Shown piece by piece: positions 18,803-29,872 of a DNA stretch of 64,000 bases. Each line of letters opens with the position of its first letter. Within the stretch, counting starts at the first letter, position 1. The notes beneath the pieces are model-generated. The model was not told the DNA's origin, searched no databases, and was given only the letters and a program-made list of their open reading frames with translations. Both the position numbers and the translations under genes were made by a program. Source of the DNA: Rhodococcus sp. 06-462-5 (GTDB taxonomy: Bacteria > Actinomycetota > Actinomycetes > Mycobacteriales > Mycobacteriaceae); NCBI RefSeq assembly GCF_002258315.1, contig NZ_NOYD01000014.1, forward strand, positions 1-64,000, in the 5' to 3' direction.

Positions 18803-18932
18803 GTGATCCACCTCACAATCTGTTGCGTTCACTATGGTGCGTTTCGCACAACCGGCGATATGGGCGCTGCGCACAGAATGTTTGGGTCCCTGGGCACCAG
18901 TAACGGTCAAATCGACCTGTCATGTGGGCTCA

Positions 18933-20255
18933 GTGCGCAAAACTGTGCAGGTGGGAGCTCCCGATGGTCGACGCGGATCGGCGCGTTCGGCTGCCCGGGG
19001 CGCGGTCACGGACGCCGACCAGGAGCAGATACGACGCGCTTGGGCAGCCCTGACGTCACGGGCGGATTCGATCGCGGACTCCATCACGCTGGCGTTGATC
19101 GAGCAGGAACCCGCCTACCTGGCCAGCTCCACTCCGGACATCGCGGGCGAGATTCGGCGCAGCACTCGCGAGCACATCAATCAGGGTCTCCGCACCCTGT
19201 CGGGGCTGACCGCCGCGGGTGACAACGCGCGCGAGGTATGGCGTCGCACCGGCAGAGAACGTGCGCGCCAGGGGATTCCGATGGAACTGGTGCTCAAGGC
19301 GTACACGCTGGGGAGCCGGACACTGTGGGAGGAGCTGATGCTCGAGCGCGAGCAGTGCCGAACCAGCATCGACGAGCATCTGCTGCTCGTGGCCGGTCAA
19401 CAGTTGTGGCGGGCGCTCGACAGTCAGTACGAAACCCTCGTCGAGGCATACCGGCAGGAAAGCGCCCGGATGCAGCAGCGCGATCTAGCCAACGTGTTGG
19501 TGATACTCGACGGCCTTCGGTCGGGGCGGGGCGGTGATCCAGCGTTCGTCATGGAAGCGCGTGCCACCCTTGGCCTTTCGGCATCGCAGCAGATCGCGTG
19601 TGTCGTCGGTCCGCTCGACGATCAAGGGTCGCCGCCGCTCCCGGCACCGGAGGACGCGTTGGATCAGATCGGTGCGGTCTCGCATTGGAACACCAGGGAC
19701 GGCCACCAGTTCGCGCTCGTCGCACTCGGAACGGGATCGTGGCACTCCGTCGTCGACGCCCTCGCTGCTCGGGCCGTCGGGCCTGTGGGGGTCGCGCATT
19801 CGCCGGAGGGCCTGTCGTCGTTCGCTGCCGCGTACCGCCTCGCAGCATTGACGGCCGAGACCATCACCGAGGACAGCGGCGTGGCGTTGGCGACGGATCG
19901 ACTGCCCCGCGTGATCATGGCGGCCGACGATCGATCGTCGGAATTGCTGGTGCGCCACGCCCTGGGGAAGCTGTGGACGCATCCGGAGCCGCATCGGGGA
20001 ACACTGCTCGACACCCTGGCGCACATGCTCGCGTCGGACGGCTCGCCCACCAACGCCGCCAAGGCGCTCTACTGTCACCGAAACACCGTGATCTACCGAG
20101 TCCACCGAATCGAGGAGTTGACCGGGCATGATCTGACCGATCCGCGAGATCGGCTTCTGCTCACTCTCGCGCTGGTCAGGACGGGACATTGGGCCCGAGC
20201 CGTCGGGCAAGGGGACAGTTCGACGGCCCGTGGATCATTCAACCGAATGAATTGA
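18933..20255 (+). CDS. PucR/CdaR family transcriptional regulator
   Basis: About 440 residues. The N-terminal part (about 30-150) is a helical sensor region seen in actinobacterial PucR proteins, with a central GGDEF-like CdaR region next. The C-terminal PucR helix-turn-helix reads ALYCHRNTVIYRVHRIEELTGHDL. Members usually activate neighbouring catabolic or transport operons in response to the substrate. It is divergent from the transporter operon (livG start 18802), so that operon is the likely target. The start is uncertain: the GTG at 18933 is used here; an ATG at 18834 would reach towards the livG promoter. A second family member lies at 40003-41190. Confidence 0.85.
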   Translation: MRKTVQVGAPDGRRGSARSAARGAVTDADQEQIRRAWAALTSRADSIADSITLALIEQEPAYLASSTPDIAGEIRRSTREHINQGLRTLSGLTAAGDNAREVWRRTGRERARQGIPMELVLKAYTLGSRTLWEELMLEREQCRTSIDEHLLLVAGQQLWRALDSQYETLVEAYRQESARMQQRDLANVLVILDGLRSGRGGDPAFVMEARATLGLSASQQIACVVGPLDDQGSPPLPAPEDALDQIGAVSHWNTRDGHQFALVALGTGSWHSVVDALAARAVGPVGVAHSPEGLSSFAAAYRLAALTAETITEDSGVALATDRLPRVIMAADDRSSELLVRHALGKLWTHPEPHRGTLLDTLAHMLASDGSPTNAAKALYCHRNTVIYRVHRIEELTGHDLTDPRDRLLLTLALVRTGHWARAVGQGDSSTARGSFNRMN

Positions 20256-20319
20256 TGAAACAATCCTGGACTCGGTGTAACGCACAGACGAAGAGTGCAT
20301 ATATTCCAGTTGGCTCCGT

Positions 20320-20350
20320 GCTGCTGCCTGACCCCCGACCCGGCAGCAGC
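20320..20350 (+). terminator. Hairpin after the PucR gene
   Basis: GCTGCTGCC and GGCAGCAGC enclose a 13-base loop about 65 bp after the PucR stop, followed by GCGGGGCCTTTCTC. It is a plausible terminator, though the T run is weak. Confidence 0.5.
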
Positions 20351-20483
20351 GCGGGGCCTTTCTCGTCACTGTGCCGATGGTCTCCGAGTGAGCGTCACCG
20401 TTCGGTTTGCGTAAGCTCGTGCGAGGGGTACGCCGTGCAGAAGGGCGGAACAACAACCAACGGTGGTCCTGGAAGGGTCGAAC

Positions 20484-23400
<2,917 letters not shown>

Positions 23401-23420
23401 CGGCTGGTCGATTCGCTCCT

Positions 23421-23460
23421 GCTCAGCTCGGCTCTGCTCGGCTCTGCTCGGCTCTGCCAG
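23421..23460. repeat. Four-unit 10-bp tandem repeat
   Basis: Four copies of a unit close to GCTCTGCTCG (GCTCAGCTCG, GCTCTGCTCG twice, GCTCTGCCAG) follow the flavin reductase stop. It is the left end of a 507-bp stretch (23401-23907) that holds this repeat, palindromic repeats A and B, and no gene I can support. Confidence 0.85.
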
Positions 23461-23487
23461 TTCGCCCGCTCCGGCTCCCCAGTCTTC

Positions 23488-23578
23488 GCAAACGCGCGCG
23501 CATTTGCTGAACGCGCGCGGAATGGTGACGGGGTCGTGGGCGATTCCGCGCGCAGCTGGCAAACGCGCGCGCGTTTGC
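23488..23578. repeat. Nested-palindrome element, copy A (subtype 1)
   Basis: The unit begins GCAAACGCGCGCGCATTTGC and ends CAAACGCGCGCGCGTTTGC, so the ends are inverted repeats. Inside, GCGCGCGGAAT (near 23513) pairs perfectly with ATTCCGCGCGC (23543-23553). The whole unit can fold into one long hairpin. Copy B is nearly identical; copies C and D share the ends but have another centre. Confidence 0.88.
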
Positions 23579-23697
23579 GCTCCGGCGACTCGGGTCGACG
23601 GTCGGCTAGTTCGGCCCGGTATGTGTTGTTGCGCCGCGGACTCGCTCGGTGTTCGGATTTTCGGGGTACCCGTTCGGCTCGTTCGGCCCATGTCTTC

Positions 23698-23788
23698 GCA
23701 AACGCGCGCGCATTTGCTGAACGCGCGCGGAATGGTGACCGGGTCGTGGGCGATTCTGCGCGCATTTGGCAAACGCGCGCGCGTTCGC
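23698..23788. repeat. Nested-palindrome element, copy B (subtype 1)
   Basis: Same architecture and almost the same sequence as copy A, with GATTCTGCGCGC replacing GATTCCGCGCGC, a change that keeps a G-U pair in the inner stem. The spacing from copy A is 210 bp. It lies 120 bp before the DUF559 start codon and may influence its transcription. Confidence 0.88.
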
Positions 23789-23907
23789 GCGACGGACGGC
23801 GTGGCGAACTGGTACACCCGTACCTGTATTCATCCACAGGTCCGAAGTTGTGCACAGGTAGCTACTTTCGCCTTCGAGTCGCTGCGGGCGTAGTCGAGAC
23901 TCGCAGG

Positions 23908-24894
23908 ATGAAGGATGACCGAATGGTGCGACGCGCGGACGCACTTGCCGATGGCCACGCCGATCACGAGTTGCGGGCGCTGTACGAACGCCAGGGCTGG
24001 GAGCGTCTGGTGAACGGCGTCTACGTTCCGTCGTCCAGGCTTGCCGGCCTTTCGGAGCAGGCGCGGCACCGGCTGTTGATCGACGCCGTATTTCCGACCA
24101 TTGCCGAGGGCAGCGCAGTGAGTCACCGTTCAGCGGCGCTACTGCACGGATTGCCTTTGCCCACTGGCGGATTCGACAAGGTTCACGTCACCCGACATCG
24201 TCGCGGCGGGGGTCGCGCGAACGCGTCGGTCATCGTGCACTGTGCTCCATGGGTGCCGTACGCGACCGTCGACCGAATTCCCGTGACCTCGTTGGCGCGG
24301 ACGGTTGTCGACCTTGCCCGGACTGAGCCCCTTCTGTCGGCGGTTATCGCAGGTGACGCGGCTCTGAAGCGCTGCGATCCTCAGGAGCTGGACGCGGAGT
24401 TGCAGCGTGCTCGGGGATGGAAAGGTGTGGCGCAGGCGCGACGAGCCGTGTCCCTCATGGACGGGCGGAGTGAAAACCCCGGCGAATCTCAGAGTCGAAT
24501 CATTCTGCGCGAGAATGGATTCGACGTGGTGTCGCAGGTGGAGATCCTGGATCCGGATGGGCGGTTGCTGGCGCGGATCGACTGGCTGGTCAATGGCGTC
24601 GTCGTGTGCGAATTCGATGGTAAGGCCAAGTACACCAAGTACCTACGGCAGGATGAGAACCCCGGCGACGTGGTGTTCAGGGAGAAGGTGCGGGAGGACG
24701 CTGTCCGCGATCTCGGCTATCCCGTGGTGCACTGGACCTGGGCGGACCTGGCGAATCCGGCGGAGTTGGTGGCGCGCGTAGCCCGAGCCGTGGAGCGGGC
24801 TGCTGCCCTACCGCCACCGCGAGGGAGCGTGCGGAGTGCGCCGTGTGGCCTGCAAACGCGCGCGCATTTGCCGAACGCGCGCGAAATTGCCTGA
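23908..24894 (+). CDS. DUF559 protein with Vsr-like endonuclease domain and AbiEi-like N-terminus
   Basis: A 328-residue protein. The N-terminal part (about 5-120) has the winged-helix plus helical pattern annotated as AbiEi antitoxin-like (GWERLVNGVYVPSS, AVSHRSAALLHGLPLP). The C-terminal part (190-300) is a DUF559/Vsr-like PD-(D/E)xK region with Glu193, Asp225 (ARIDW) and Glu235-Asp237-Lys239 (CEFDGKAKY) as probable metal site. Such proteins are common in actinomycetes; their function is unproven. There is no AbiEii toxin gene beside it. The start ATG (23908) follows GCAGG. The last 15 codons and the stop lie inside palindromic repeat C, so an inserted repeat set the C-terminus. Repeat pairs flank the gene on both sides. 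Confidence 0.82.
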   Translation: MKDDRMVRRADALADGHADHELRALYERQGWERLVNGVYVPSSRLAGLSEQARHRLLIDAVFPTIAEGSAVSHRSAALLHGLPLPTGGFDKVHVTRHRRGGGRANASVIVHCAPWVPYATVDRIPVTSLARTVVDLARTEPLLSAVIAGDAALKRCDPQELDAELQRARGWKGVAQARRAVSLMDGRSENPGESQSRIILRENGFDVVSQVEILDPDGRLLARIDWLVNGVVVCEFDGKAKYTKYLRQDENPGDVVFREKVREDAVRDLGYPVVHWTWADLANPAELVARVARAVERAAALPPPRGSVRSAPCGLQTRAHLPNAREIA

Positions 24895-24941
24895 GGATCC
24901 CGCAGAATTCGCGCGCATCTGACAAACGCGCGCGCGTTTGC
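24852..24941. repeat. Nested-palindrome element, copy C (subtype 2)
   Basis: It has the same outer ends as copies A and B (GCAAACGCGCGCGCATTTGC and CAAACGCGCGCGCGTTTGC). The centre differs: GCGCGCGAAATT pairs with GAATTCGCGCGC, with one base bulged, around CCTGAGGATCC. The first 43 bp are translated as the C-terminus of the DUF559 protein. Confidence 0.88.
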
Positions 24942-25013
24942 GGCAACCGGGGGCTCGCAACCCCGCAACCCCGCAACCTTCCGACCGCTGTTGCCTCGCA
25001 ACTCCGCAGCCCT

Positions 25014-25103
25014 GCAAACGCGCGCGCATTTGCCGAACGCGCGCGAAATTGCCTGAGGATCCCGCAGAATTTGCGCGCATCTGACAAACGCGCGCGCGTT
25101 TGC
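25014..25103. repeat. Nested-palindrome element, copy D (subtype 2)
   Basis: Nearly identical to copy C, 162 bp away, with AATTTGCGCGC in place of AATTCGCGCGC. Between C and D is a CAACCCCG-rich stretch of about 70 bp. The region 24895-25263 holds only copies C to F and a terminator; no gene is supported there. Confidence 0.88.
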
Positions 25104-25134
25104 GGCAACCGGGCCCCGCAACTCCGCCACTTCA

Positions 25135-25193
25135 ACAAATGCGCGCGCGTTTGCGGCAACCGGGGGCTCGCGATGCGCGTTTGCGGCAACCGG
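25135..25193. repeat. Partial palindrome units E and F
   Basis: ACAAATGCGCGCGCGTTTGC (25135-25153) and then GATGCGCGTTTGCGG (from 25172) repeat only the right end of the element. Both are followed by CGGCAACCGG, as copies C and D are. They look like decayed or abortive copies. Confidence 0.75.
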
Positions 25194-25219
25194 ACCCCGC
25201 CCCACCCACCACACGACAA

Positions 25220-25247
25220 CGGCCGCACTCGAGAACGAGTGCGGCCG
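25220..25247 (-). terminator. Terminator of fadE5
   Basis: CGGCCGCACTCG and CGAGTGCGGCCG form a perfect 12-bp stem around AGAA, 17 bp after the fadE5 stop. The T run is poor (TTGTCG), as is common in GC-rich actinomycetes. Confidence 0.8.
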
Positions 25248-25263
25248 TAGATGTCTCAGGGAA

Positions 25264-27099
25264 TCAGAATGCTGCTTCGTCGAGTTCCATGATGTCGTTG
25301 TCGATGTTGGTGAGGATTGCTCGGGTGGAGGTGAGCTGCGGGAGGATGTTCTTGGCGAAGAACGATGCCACGGCGATCTTGCCTTCGTAGAACGCCTTGT
25401 CCTTGCCCTCTGCGCCGTTGTCGAGTGCGGCGATGGCGATTTCGGACTGACGCAGCAGCAGCCAGCCGATGAGCAGGTCGCCGAAGCCCATGAGGAAGCG
25501 CACCGATGCCAGGCCGACCTTGTACAGCTCGGTGGGCTGGTCCTGTGCGCCCATGAGGTGCTGGGTCATCGAGGTGACGATGGCCTGCACGTCTTCGAGT
25601 GCGGTGGCGAGCAGTGCGCGCTCGGCCTTGAGGCGGCCGTTACCGGCTTCGCTGTCGATGAACGACTTGATCTGTCCGGCAACGTGAGCCAGTGCCACGC
25701 CGCGGTCGCGGGCGATCTTGCGGAAGAAGAAGTCCTGCGCCTGGATGGCGGTGGTTCCTTCGTACAGTGAGTCGATCTTGGCGTCGCGGATGTACTGCTC
25801 GAGGGGGTAGTCCTGCAGGAATCCGGAGCCGCCGAGGGTCTGCAGGGATTCTGCGAGTACCTGGTAGGCGATTTCGGAGCCGACGCCCTTGACGATGGGC
25901 AGCAGGAGGTCGTTGACGCGGTATGCGATGTCTGCGTCCGCGTCCGAGACCTGCTTGGCGGTGACCGGATCCTGGTGTGCGGCGGTGTAGAGGTACACCG
26001 CGCGCAGGCCCTCCGAGTAGGCCTTCTGCATCATCAGGCTGCGACGCACGTCGGGGTGGTGGGTGATGGTGACGCGGGGAGCGGTCTTGTCGGTCATCTG
26101 CGTCAGGTCAGCGCCCTGGACGCGCTCCTTGGCGTACTCGAGTGCGTTGAGGTAGCCGGTGGAGAGGGTGCCGATTGCCTTGGTGCCCACCATCATTCGA
26201 GCGTGCTCGATGACGTCGAACATCTGCGCGATGCCCTTGTGGACCTCGCCGACGAGCCAGCCCTTGGCGGGGACGCCGTGGCCACCGAAAGTGAGCTCAC
26301 AGGTGGCGGAGGCCTTGAGGCCCATCTTGTGCTCGACGCCGGTGACGAATGCGCCGTTGCGCTCGCCCAGTTCGCCCTTCTCGAAGTCGAAGAGGACGGA
26401 CGGTACGAAGAACAGGCTCAGGCCCTTGGTGCCGGGTCCGGCGCCTTCGGGACGAGCGAGTACGAGGTGGAAGATGTTCTCGAACAGGTCGTCGGACACT
26501 GCCGAGGTGATGAAGCGCTTGACGCCCTCGATGTGCCACGAGCCGTCGTCCTGCTTGATGGCCTTGGTGCGGCCTGCGCCGACGTCGGATCCGGCGTCGG
26601 GCTCGGTGAGGACCATCGTGGCACCCCAGCCGCGCTCGACGATGACCTTGGCCCATTCCTTCTGCTCGTCGGTTCCGTTGTGGAACAGGATGTTCGCGAA
26701 GCCGGGGCCTGCGGAGTACATGAATGCGGCGGGCTGCGAGCCGAGGAGCATCTCGTTGATGCCCCACAGGAGGTTGCGCGGGGCGGGCATTCCGCCGATT
26801 TCCTCGTCGAGGCCGACGCGCCACCATTCACCGTCGTAGAGCGCCTTGAACGACTTCTTGAAGGAGTCGGGCAGCTTCAGGCTGTGGGTTTCGGGATCGA
26901 AGACGGGTGGATTGCGGTCGGCGTCGGCGAAGGACTCGGCCAGCGGTCCCTCGGCCAGGCGTACGACCTCACGCAGCATGTCGCGGGCAACTTCGCCGTC
27001 CATGTCGCCGAAGTTGTCGCCTTCGAGTGTCTCGTCGAGTCCGAAGAGCTCGAAGAGGTTGAACTCGAGGTCCCGAAGGTTGCTCTTGTAATGGCCCAT
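25264..27099 (-). CDS. fadE5: Acyl-CoA dehydrogenase FadE5
   Basis: A 611-residue acyl-CoA dehydrogenase of the long FadE5 class (Rv0244c), with an extra N-terminal part and C-terminal extension compared with the 380-400-residue type. FAD-site stretches such as [13 protein letters not shown] and [11 protein letters not shown] are clear. The catalytic glutamate lies in [16 protein letters not shown]. FadE5 oxidises acyl-CoAs of broad chain length to trans-2-enoyl-CoA, the first step for which HtdX, FabG4 and FadA2 provide the rest. It starts with ATG at 27099; palindromes at 27153-27168 and 27213-27226 upstream match the fadA2/fabG4 operator. It is separated from fadA2 by an 11.4-kb segment not present in my memory of the mycobacterial order. 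Confidence 0.94.
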   Translation of the reverse strand: MGHYKSNLRDLEFNLFELFGLDETLEGDNFGDMDGEVARDMLREVVRLAEGPLAESFADADRNPPVFDPETHSLKLPDSFKKSFKALYDGEWWRVGLDEEIGGMPAPRNLLWGINEMLLGSQPAAFMYSAGPGFANILFHNGTDEQKEWAKVIVERGWGATMVLTEPDAGSDVGAGRTKAIKQDDGSWHIEGVKRFITSAVSDDLFENIFHLVLARPEGAGPGTKGLSLFFVPSVLFDFEKGELGERNGAFVTGVEHKMGLKASATCELTFGGHGVPAKGWLVGEVHKGIAQMFDVIEHARMMVGTKAIGTLSTGYLNALEYAKERVQGADLTQMTDKTAPRVTITHHPDVRRSLMMQKAYSEGLRAVYLYTAAHQDPVTAKQVSDADADIAYRVNDLLLPIVKGVGSEIAYQVLAESLQTLGGSGFLQDYPLEQYIRDAKIDSLYEGTTAIQAQDFFFRKIARDRGVALAHVAGQIKSFIDSEAGNGRLKAERALLATALEDVQAIVTSMTQHLMGAQDQPTELYKVGLASVRFLMGFGDLLIGWLLLRQSEIAIAALDNGAEGKDKAFYEGKIAVASFFAKNILPQLTSTRAILTNIDNDIMELDEAAF

Positions 27100-27152
27100 T
27101 GCGCGTTCGCTCTCCAGTCGGTGGTGCGGTCTCGTGAGTACCGCCCAAGTTA

Positions 27153-27168
27153 GCTACTCGTCGGTAAC
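27153..27168. promoter_or_regulatory. Probable TetR operator before fadE5
   Basis: GCTACTCGTCGGTAAC resembles the fadA2/fabG4 palindrome, with half-sites CTACT and GGTAA four bases apart. It is 54 bp upstream of the fadE5 start, in the short gap after the methyltransferase gene. Confidence 0.5.
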
Positions 27169-27178
27169 ATAAGGGATA

Positions 27179-27802
27179 TTACCCCCGATCCCGTTTGCTG
27201 CCAAGGGGAGACCTACTCGCCAGTAGCAGTGCATCGATCGCTGTGCCGCCGGTCACGTCACGATAGCGGTTTTCGGCAGTGAGGACGGTCAGTCGAGAAC
27301 CGATGTCCGACGCCAAATCCTCGGGCGTGTAAAGGATTTCGGCTTCCTGAGGTCCGCCGATGCCGGACTCGATGTTCGCGGTGTGGTGCCCGAGAATCAT
27401 GAGGATTCCATCAGGTTTCAGCGCCGAAACTGCCGTCGATACGGCCGTGCGCCGCTCGTCCGGGGGCAGGTGGAGGTAGAACATGAGAACCAGGTCATAG
27501 TTCGGTTCTGTCGACAACTGCGTCACATCTGCGTGCACCCAGGTCAGGCGCTCGCGCACCGACCGCGGTGCCGAGGCGGCGACTCGGCTCGCCTTCGTCA
27601 GTGCGACCGAGGAGAAGTCGACGGCGTCCACGGTCCAGCCGCGGGTGGCCAGCCAGATGGCATTTCGGCCCTGACCGGACGCGAGATCGAGTGCCCGACC
27701 ACGTTTCAGCGTCGTCGCGACTTCCACCAATGTTGCGTTCGGTGCCTCGCCGTAGACGAGTTCTCGGCCTTCGTACTTGCGATCCCAGTCTGCGGCGTCC
27801 AC
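27179..27802 (-). CDS. Class I SAM-dependent methyltransferase (TehB-like)
   Basis: About 207 residues. It opens DWDRKYEGRELVYGEAPNATLV and has motif I ALDLASGQGRNAIWLA, motif II VDAVDFSS and a post-motif DLVLMFYLHL, as in small TehB/thiopurine-type methyltransferases. The acceptor is unknown; detoxification of electrophiles or oxyanions is possible. I chose the GTG at 27800-27802, since family similarity starts just after it, although its ribosome site is weak. The gene lies upstream of fadE5 on the same strand with 79 bp between, and its 3' end carries a fadE5-type operator. Confidence 0.8.
   Translation of the reverse strand: MDAADWDRKYEGRELVYGEAPNATLVEVATTLKRGRALDLASGQGRNAIWLATRGWTVDAVDFSSVALTKASRVAASAPRSVRERLTWVHADVTQLSTEPNYDLVLMFYLHLPPDERRTAVSTAVSALKPDGILMILGHHTANIESGIGGPQEAEILYTPEDLASDIGSRLTVLTAENRYRDVTGGTAIDALLLASRSPLGSKRDRG
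27213..27226. promoter_or_regulatory. Second TetR-type palindrome before fadE5
   Basis: CTACTCGCCAGTAG is a perfect palindrome arm pair with the same CGCC centre as the fadA2 site. It lies inside the last codons of the methyltransferase gene, about 114 bp from the fadE5 start and 45 bp from the nearer site. Confidence 0.5.
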
Positions 27803-27825
27803 CCGGGGAAGCCTAGTTGGGGTTG

Positions 27826-28935
27826 CTACAGCGTCGCGCGCAGCAGCAGCACGTTGTAGTTCTGGTAGACCGTCGCCAGGAAGTACAGGTCGCGGCCGGT
27901 CGAGTACGGGTGAATGTACGGCGCGTAGATGGAGCTGACCTCGCGGGTGTCGACCAGAACCTCCGGCGCGCTCCACGGCCCGACGGGCGACGGCGAGCGC
28001 CGCAGCACGATCGAGTTGGCGTTGTCGGTGGTCATCATCAGGTACTGGCCGAGGGTCGCGTTGTACGCGACGGAGAGTTCGCCGACGCCCCCGACGATGG
28101 GTGCGGCCGCCGCCGGGTCGCCCTTCTTCCAGTCCTGGCCGGTCCAGTACTCGTACTCGCCGAGCTTGGCGATGTCCTGCTCCTTGACGCGGGCGACGTG
28201 TCCGAGGTTGAAGCGGCCGGGCGGGGTGCCGTACTGGTAGACGTAGCCGCCGTCCTTCAGGTATGCGCTCTGCTGGAAGTTGCGATCGCCGCCGACGCTG
28301 GGCCGCTGGGTGTCGGGAAGTGCTGCCCAGTTCTCCCCGTTGTCGTTCGACACTGCCAGGCCGGAGAAGTTGGTTTCCCAGGTTCCTGCGGGTCCCCAGT
28401 TCTTCACCGACATCAGGTTCAGGTACTGGGTGTCGCCGACGGCCACGCCGGCCGTCGGGATTCGGCTGATCTCGACGAACGGGATCTTGGGGCTGGGGAC
28501 GACCTCTTTGGTCTGGCCGATCGGGTCGAGTACGACGCTGTCGAAGTTCATGCCGTCGGCGAGGTTGCGGTCGTTGCTACGCACGATGGCGTTGCTGCGC
28601 CAGGACCACAGGCTGCCCTGCAGCAGGTTGGGCACGCCGAGACCGGCGGTGTCGCCGAAAGCCGTCAGCACCTCTCCGCGTCCGTTGTCCCACATGATGC
28701 CGAGATCGGTCCCGATCATGTTGACGTTCTGCGTGTTGTTGGGGCTCGACATTCCGGTCACCTGAGCGACGGCTTGTGCGCGACCGTTCAGTTGCGGCAG
28801 CCCGAACGTGCCGTTGAGTCCGGCGATGGGATTGACCGCGTTGGGGTTGGCGAGTGCGTTGGGGCCGGTGACCAGCAGCGACGCGGCCACGGCAATGACT
28901 GCAACGGTCAATAATCTCGAACCCACGCGACTCAC
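27826..28935 (-). CDS. DUF4185 secreted protein
   Basis: A 369-residue exported protein with an N-terminal signal peptide (LLTVAVIAVAASLLVTGPNALA). A beta-propeller-like body follows, with repeated short blocks such as TDLGIMWDN, LAVSNDNGENWAAL and RRSPSPVGPWSAPEVL, typical of DUF4185 and related sialidase-like or glycosidase-like folds. Its activity is unknown; mycobacteria have similar secreted proteins. The GTG at 28933-28935 is preceded by a GGGAG site at good spacing, so I prefer it to an upstream ATG at 28980. It stands just upstream of the methyltransferase gene and is divergent from the MarR gene. Confidence 0.75.
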   Translation of the reverse strand: MSRVGSRLLTVAVIAVAASLLVTGPNALANPNAVNPIAGLNGTFGLPQLNGRAQAVAQVTGMSSPNNTQNVNMIGTDLGIMWDNGRGEVLTAFGDTAGLGVPNLLQGSLWSWRSNAIVRSNDRNLADGMNFDSVVLDPIGQTKEVVPSPKIPFVEISRIPTAGVAVGDTQYLNLMSVKNWGPAGTWETNFSGLAVSNDNGENWAALPDTQRPSVGGDRNFQQSAYLKDGGYVYQYGTPPGRFNLGHVARVKEQDIAKLGEYEYWTGQDWKKGDPAAAAPIVGGVGELSVAYNATLGQYLMMTTDNANSIVLRRSPSPVGPWSAPEVLVDTREVSSIYAPYIHPYSTGRDLYFLATVYQNYNVLLLRATL

Positions 28936-29073
28936 GACGTTCTCCCGATTTCGATTCTCTCCCCGATAACCGAGGAGAACCATATCAGCGGTTTGTTCGA
29001 GGCGTAATAAATCGAGCTGTCCGCTGTTTCGAGAAATCGGGCGATTGCACCTCGGTGTCGTAATCTGGACAGC

Positions 29074-29508
29074 GTGAGTGATCTGCCCGATTCCCGGCTG
29101 GCGAGGGATTTGTCCGTCAGTGCGATGCGGCTGAATCGGAGACTTCGTCTGCGCCATTCCAGCGACAGATTGCCCGTCGCTCACCTGTCGATTCTGACGA
29201 CGTTGCTCCGCGAGGGACCGATGACGACGGGCGAATTGGCGGCGCGGGAGCGGATCAAGCCGCCGTCGGTGTCCAGGTCTTCGCACGCCTTGGTCGAGTC
29301 GGGGCTGATGCGCCGGGAGCCGCATCCGACGGATGGCAGGCAGGTGGTTCTGCAGCTGACCGATGCGGGGACTGCGACTGCGCGTCAGGAGGTCGCCGCT
29401 AGGGAAATTGCGCTCGCGGAGCAATTGGACGAGTTGACGCCGCAGCAGCGGGAGACACTGGCCGCAGCGGCTCGCATCCTGACGGAGATCGTCGAACGGG
29501 TCGACTGA
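29074..29508 (+). CDS. MarR family transcriptional regulator
   Basis: A 144-residue winged-helix regulator. The recognition region reads MTTGELAARERIKPPSVSRSSHALVESGLMRREPHPTDGRQ in consecutive pieces, with the wing around PTDGRQVVLQLT, and helices at both ends for dimerisation. It starts at GTG 29074. It is divergent from the DUF4185 gene with about 138 bp between the starts, so that gene may be its target. The effector is unknown. Confidence 0.88.
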   Translation: MSDLPDSRLARDLSVSAMRLNRRLRLRHSSDRLPVAHLSILTTLLREGPMTTGELAARERIKPPSVSRSSHALVESGLMRREPHPTDGRQVVLQLTDAGTATARQEVAAREIALAEQLDELTPQQRETLAAAARILTEIVERVD

Positions 29509-29514
29509 GAACCG

Positions 29515-29676
29515 TCAGTTCTCGTGATGAACTTCGTGATCGAGAGCGTCGACGTCCCACTCGATGGTGGACCCCAATTCTTCGGAGTCACCCCGGCGCG
29601 CGACGCGGCCGAGGACGGTGGCGACGACTGTCGCGATCACCATCCACACGGCTACGCCTATCAACAACCCGGTCAT
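29515..29676 (-). CDS. Small single-pass membrane protein
   Basis: A 53-residue protein, MTGLLIGVAVWMVIATVVATVLG followed by an acidic, histidine-ending tail (VDALDHEVHHEN). One membrane helix covers residues 2-23. The ATG at 29676 is preferred over a 94-residue extension whose composition is not membrane-like. I do not recognise the family. It converges on the MarR gene with 6 bp between the stops. The gap from 29677 to 29872 shows no gene or clear signal. Confidence 0.6.
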   Translation of the reverse strand: MTGLLIGVAVWMVIATVVATVLGRVARRGDSEELGSTIEWDVDALDHEVHHEN

Positions 29677-29872
29677 GTCACACTTTCTAGCACCTGTGTC
29701 TGTGAAATCGCCGTGAAACGGTGGTTCGGATTTGTTGCGATTCGATATTGGTTGTTTACGGTCCGGCAATTCGGGCAGATCGAAGGCGCTGTTCCGCAAC
29801 GGATGTGGAGATTCCGGACCAGAAGTCGACTTTCGGTGAAAACAGACCTCACGGAACGGACCGAGACTCCGA

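Noticed and set aside
23908..24894. AbiEi/AbiEii toxin-antitoxin system
   Set aside because: The N-terminal AbiEi-like region is present but no AbiEii nucleotidyltransferase toxin gene is adjacent; the C-terminal domain is DUF559 instead.
23488..25193. CRISPR array
   Set aside because: The repeats are about 90-bp palindromes with a gene between pairs and no uniform spacers or cas genes.
25975..27153. A 392-codon plus-strand open frame
   Set aside because: Antisense to fadE5, which is an unmistakable acyl-CoA dehydrogenase; the frame has low-complexity composition.
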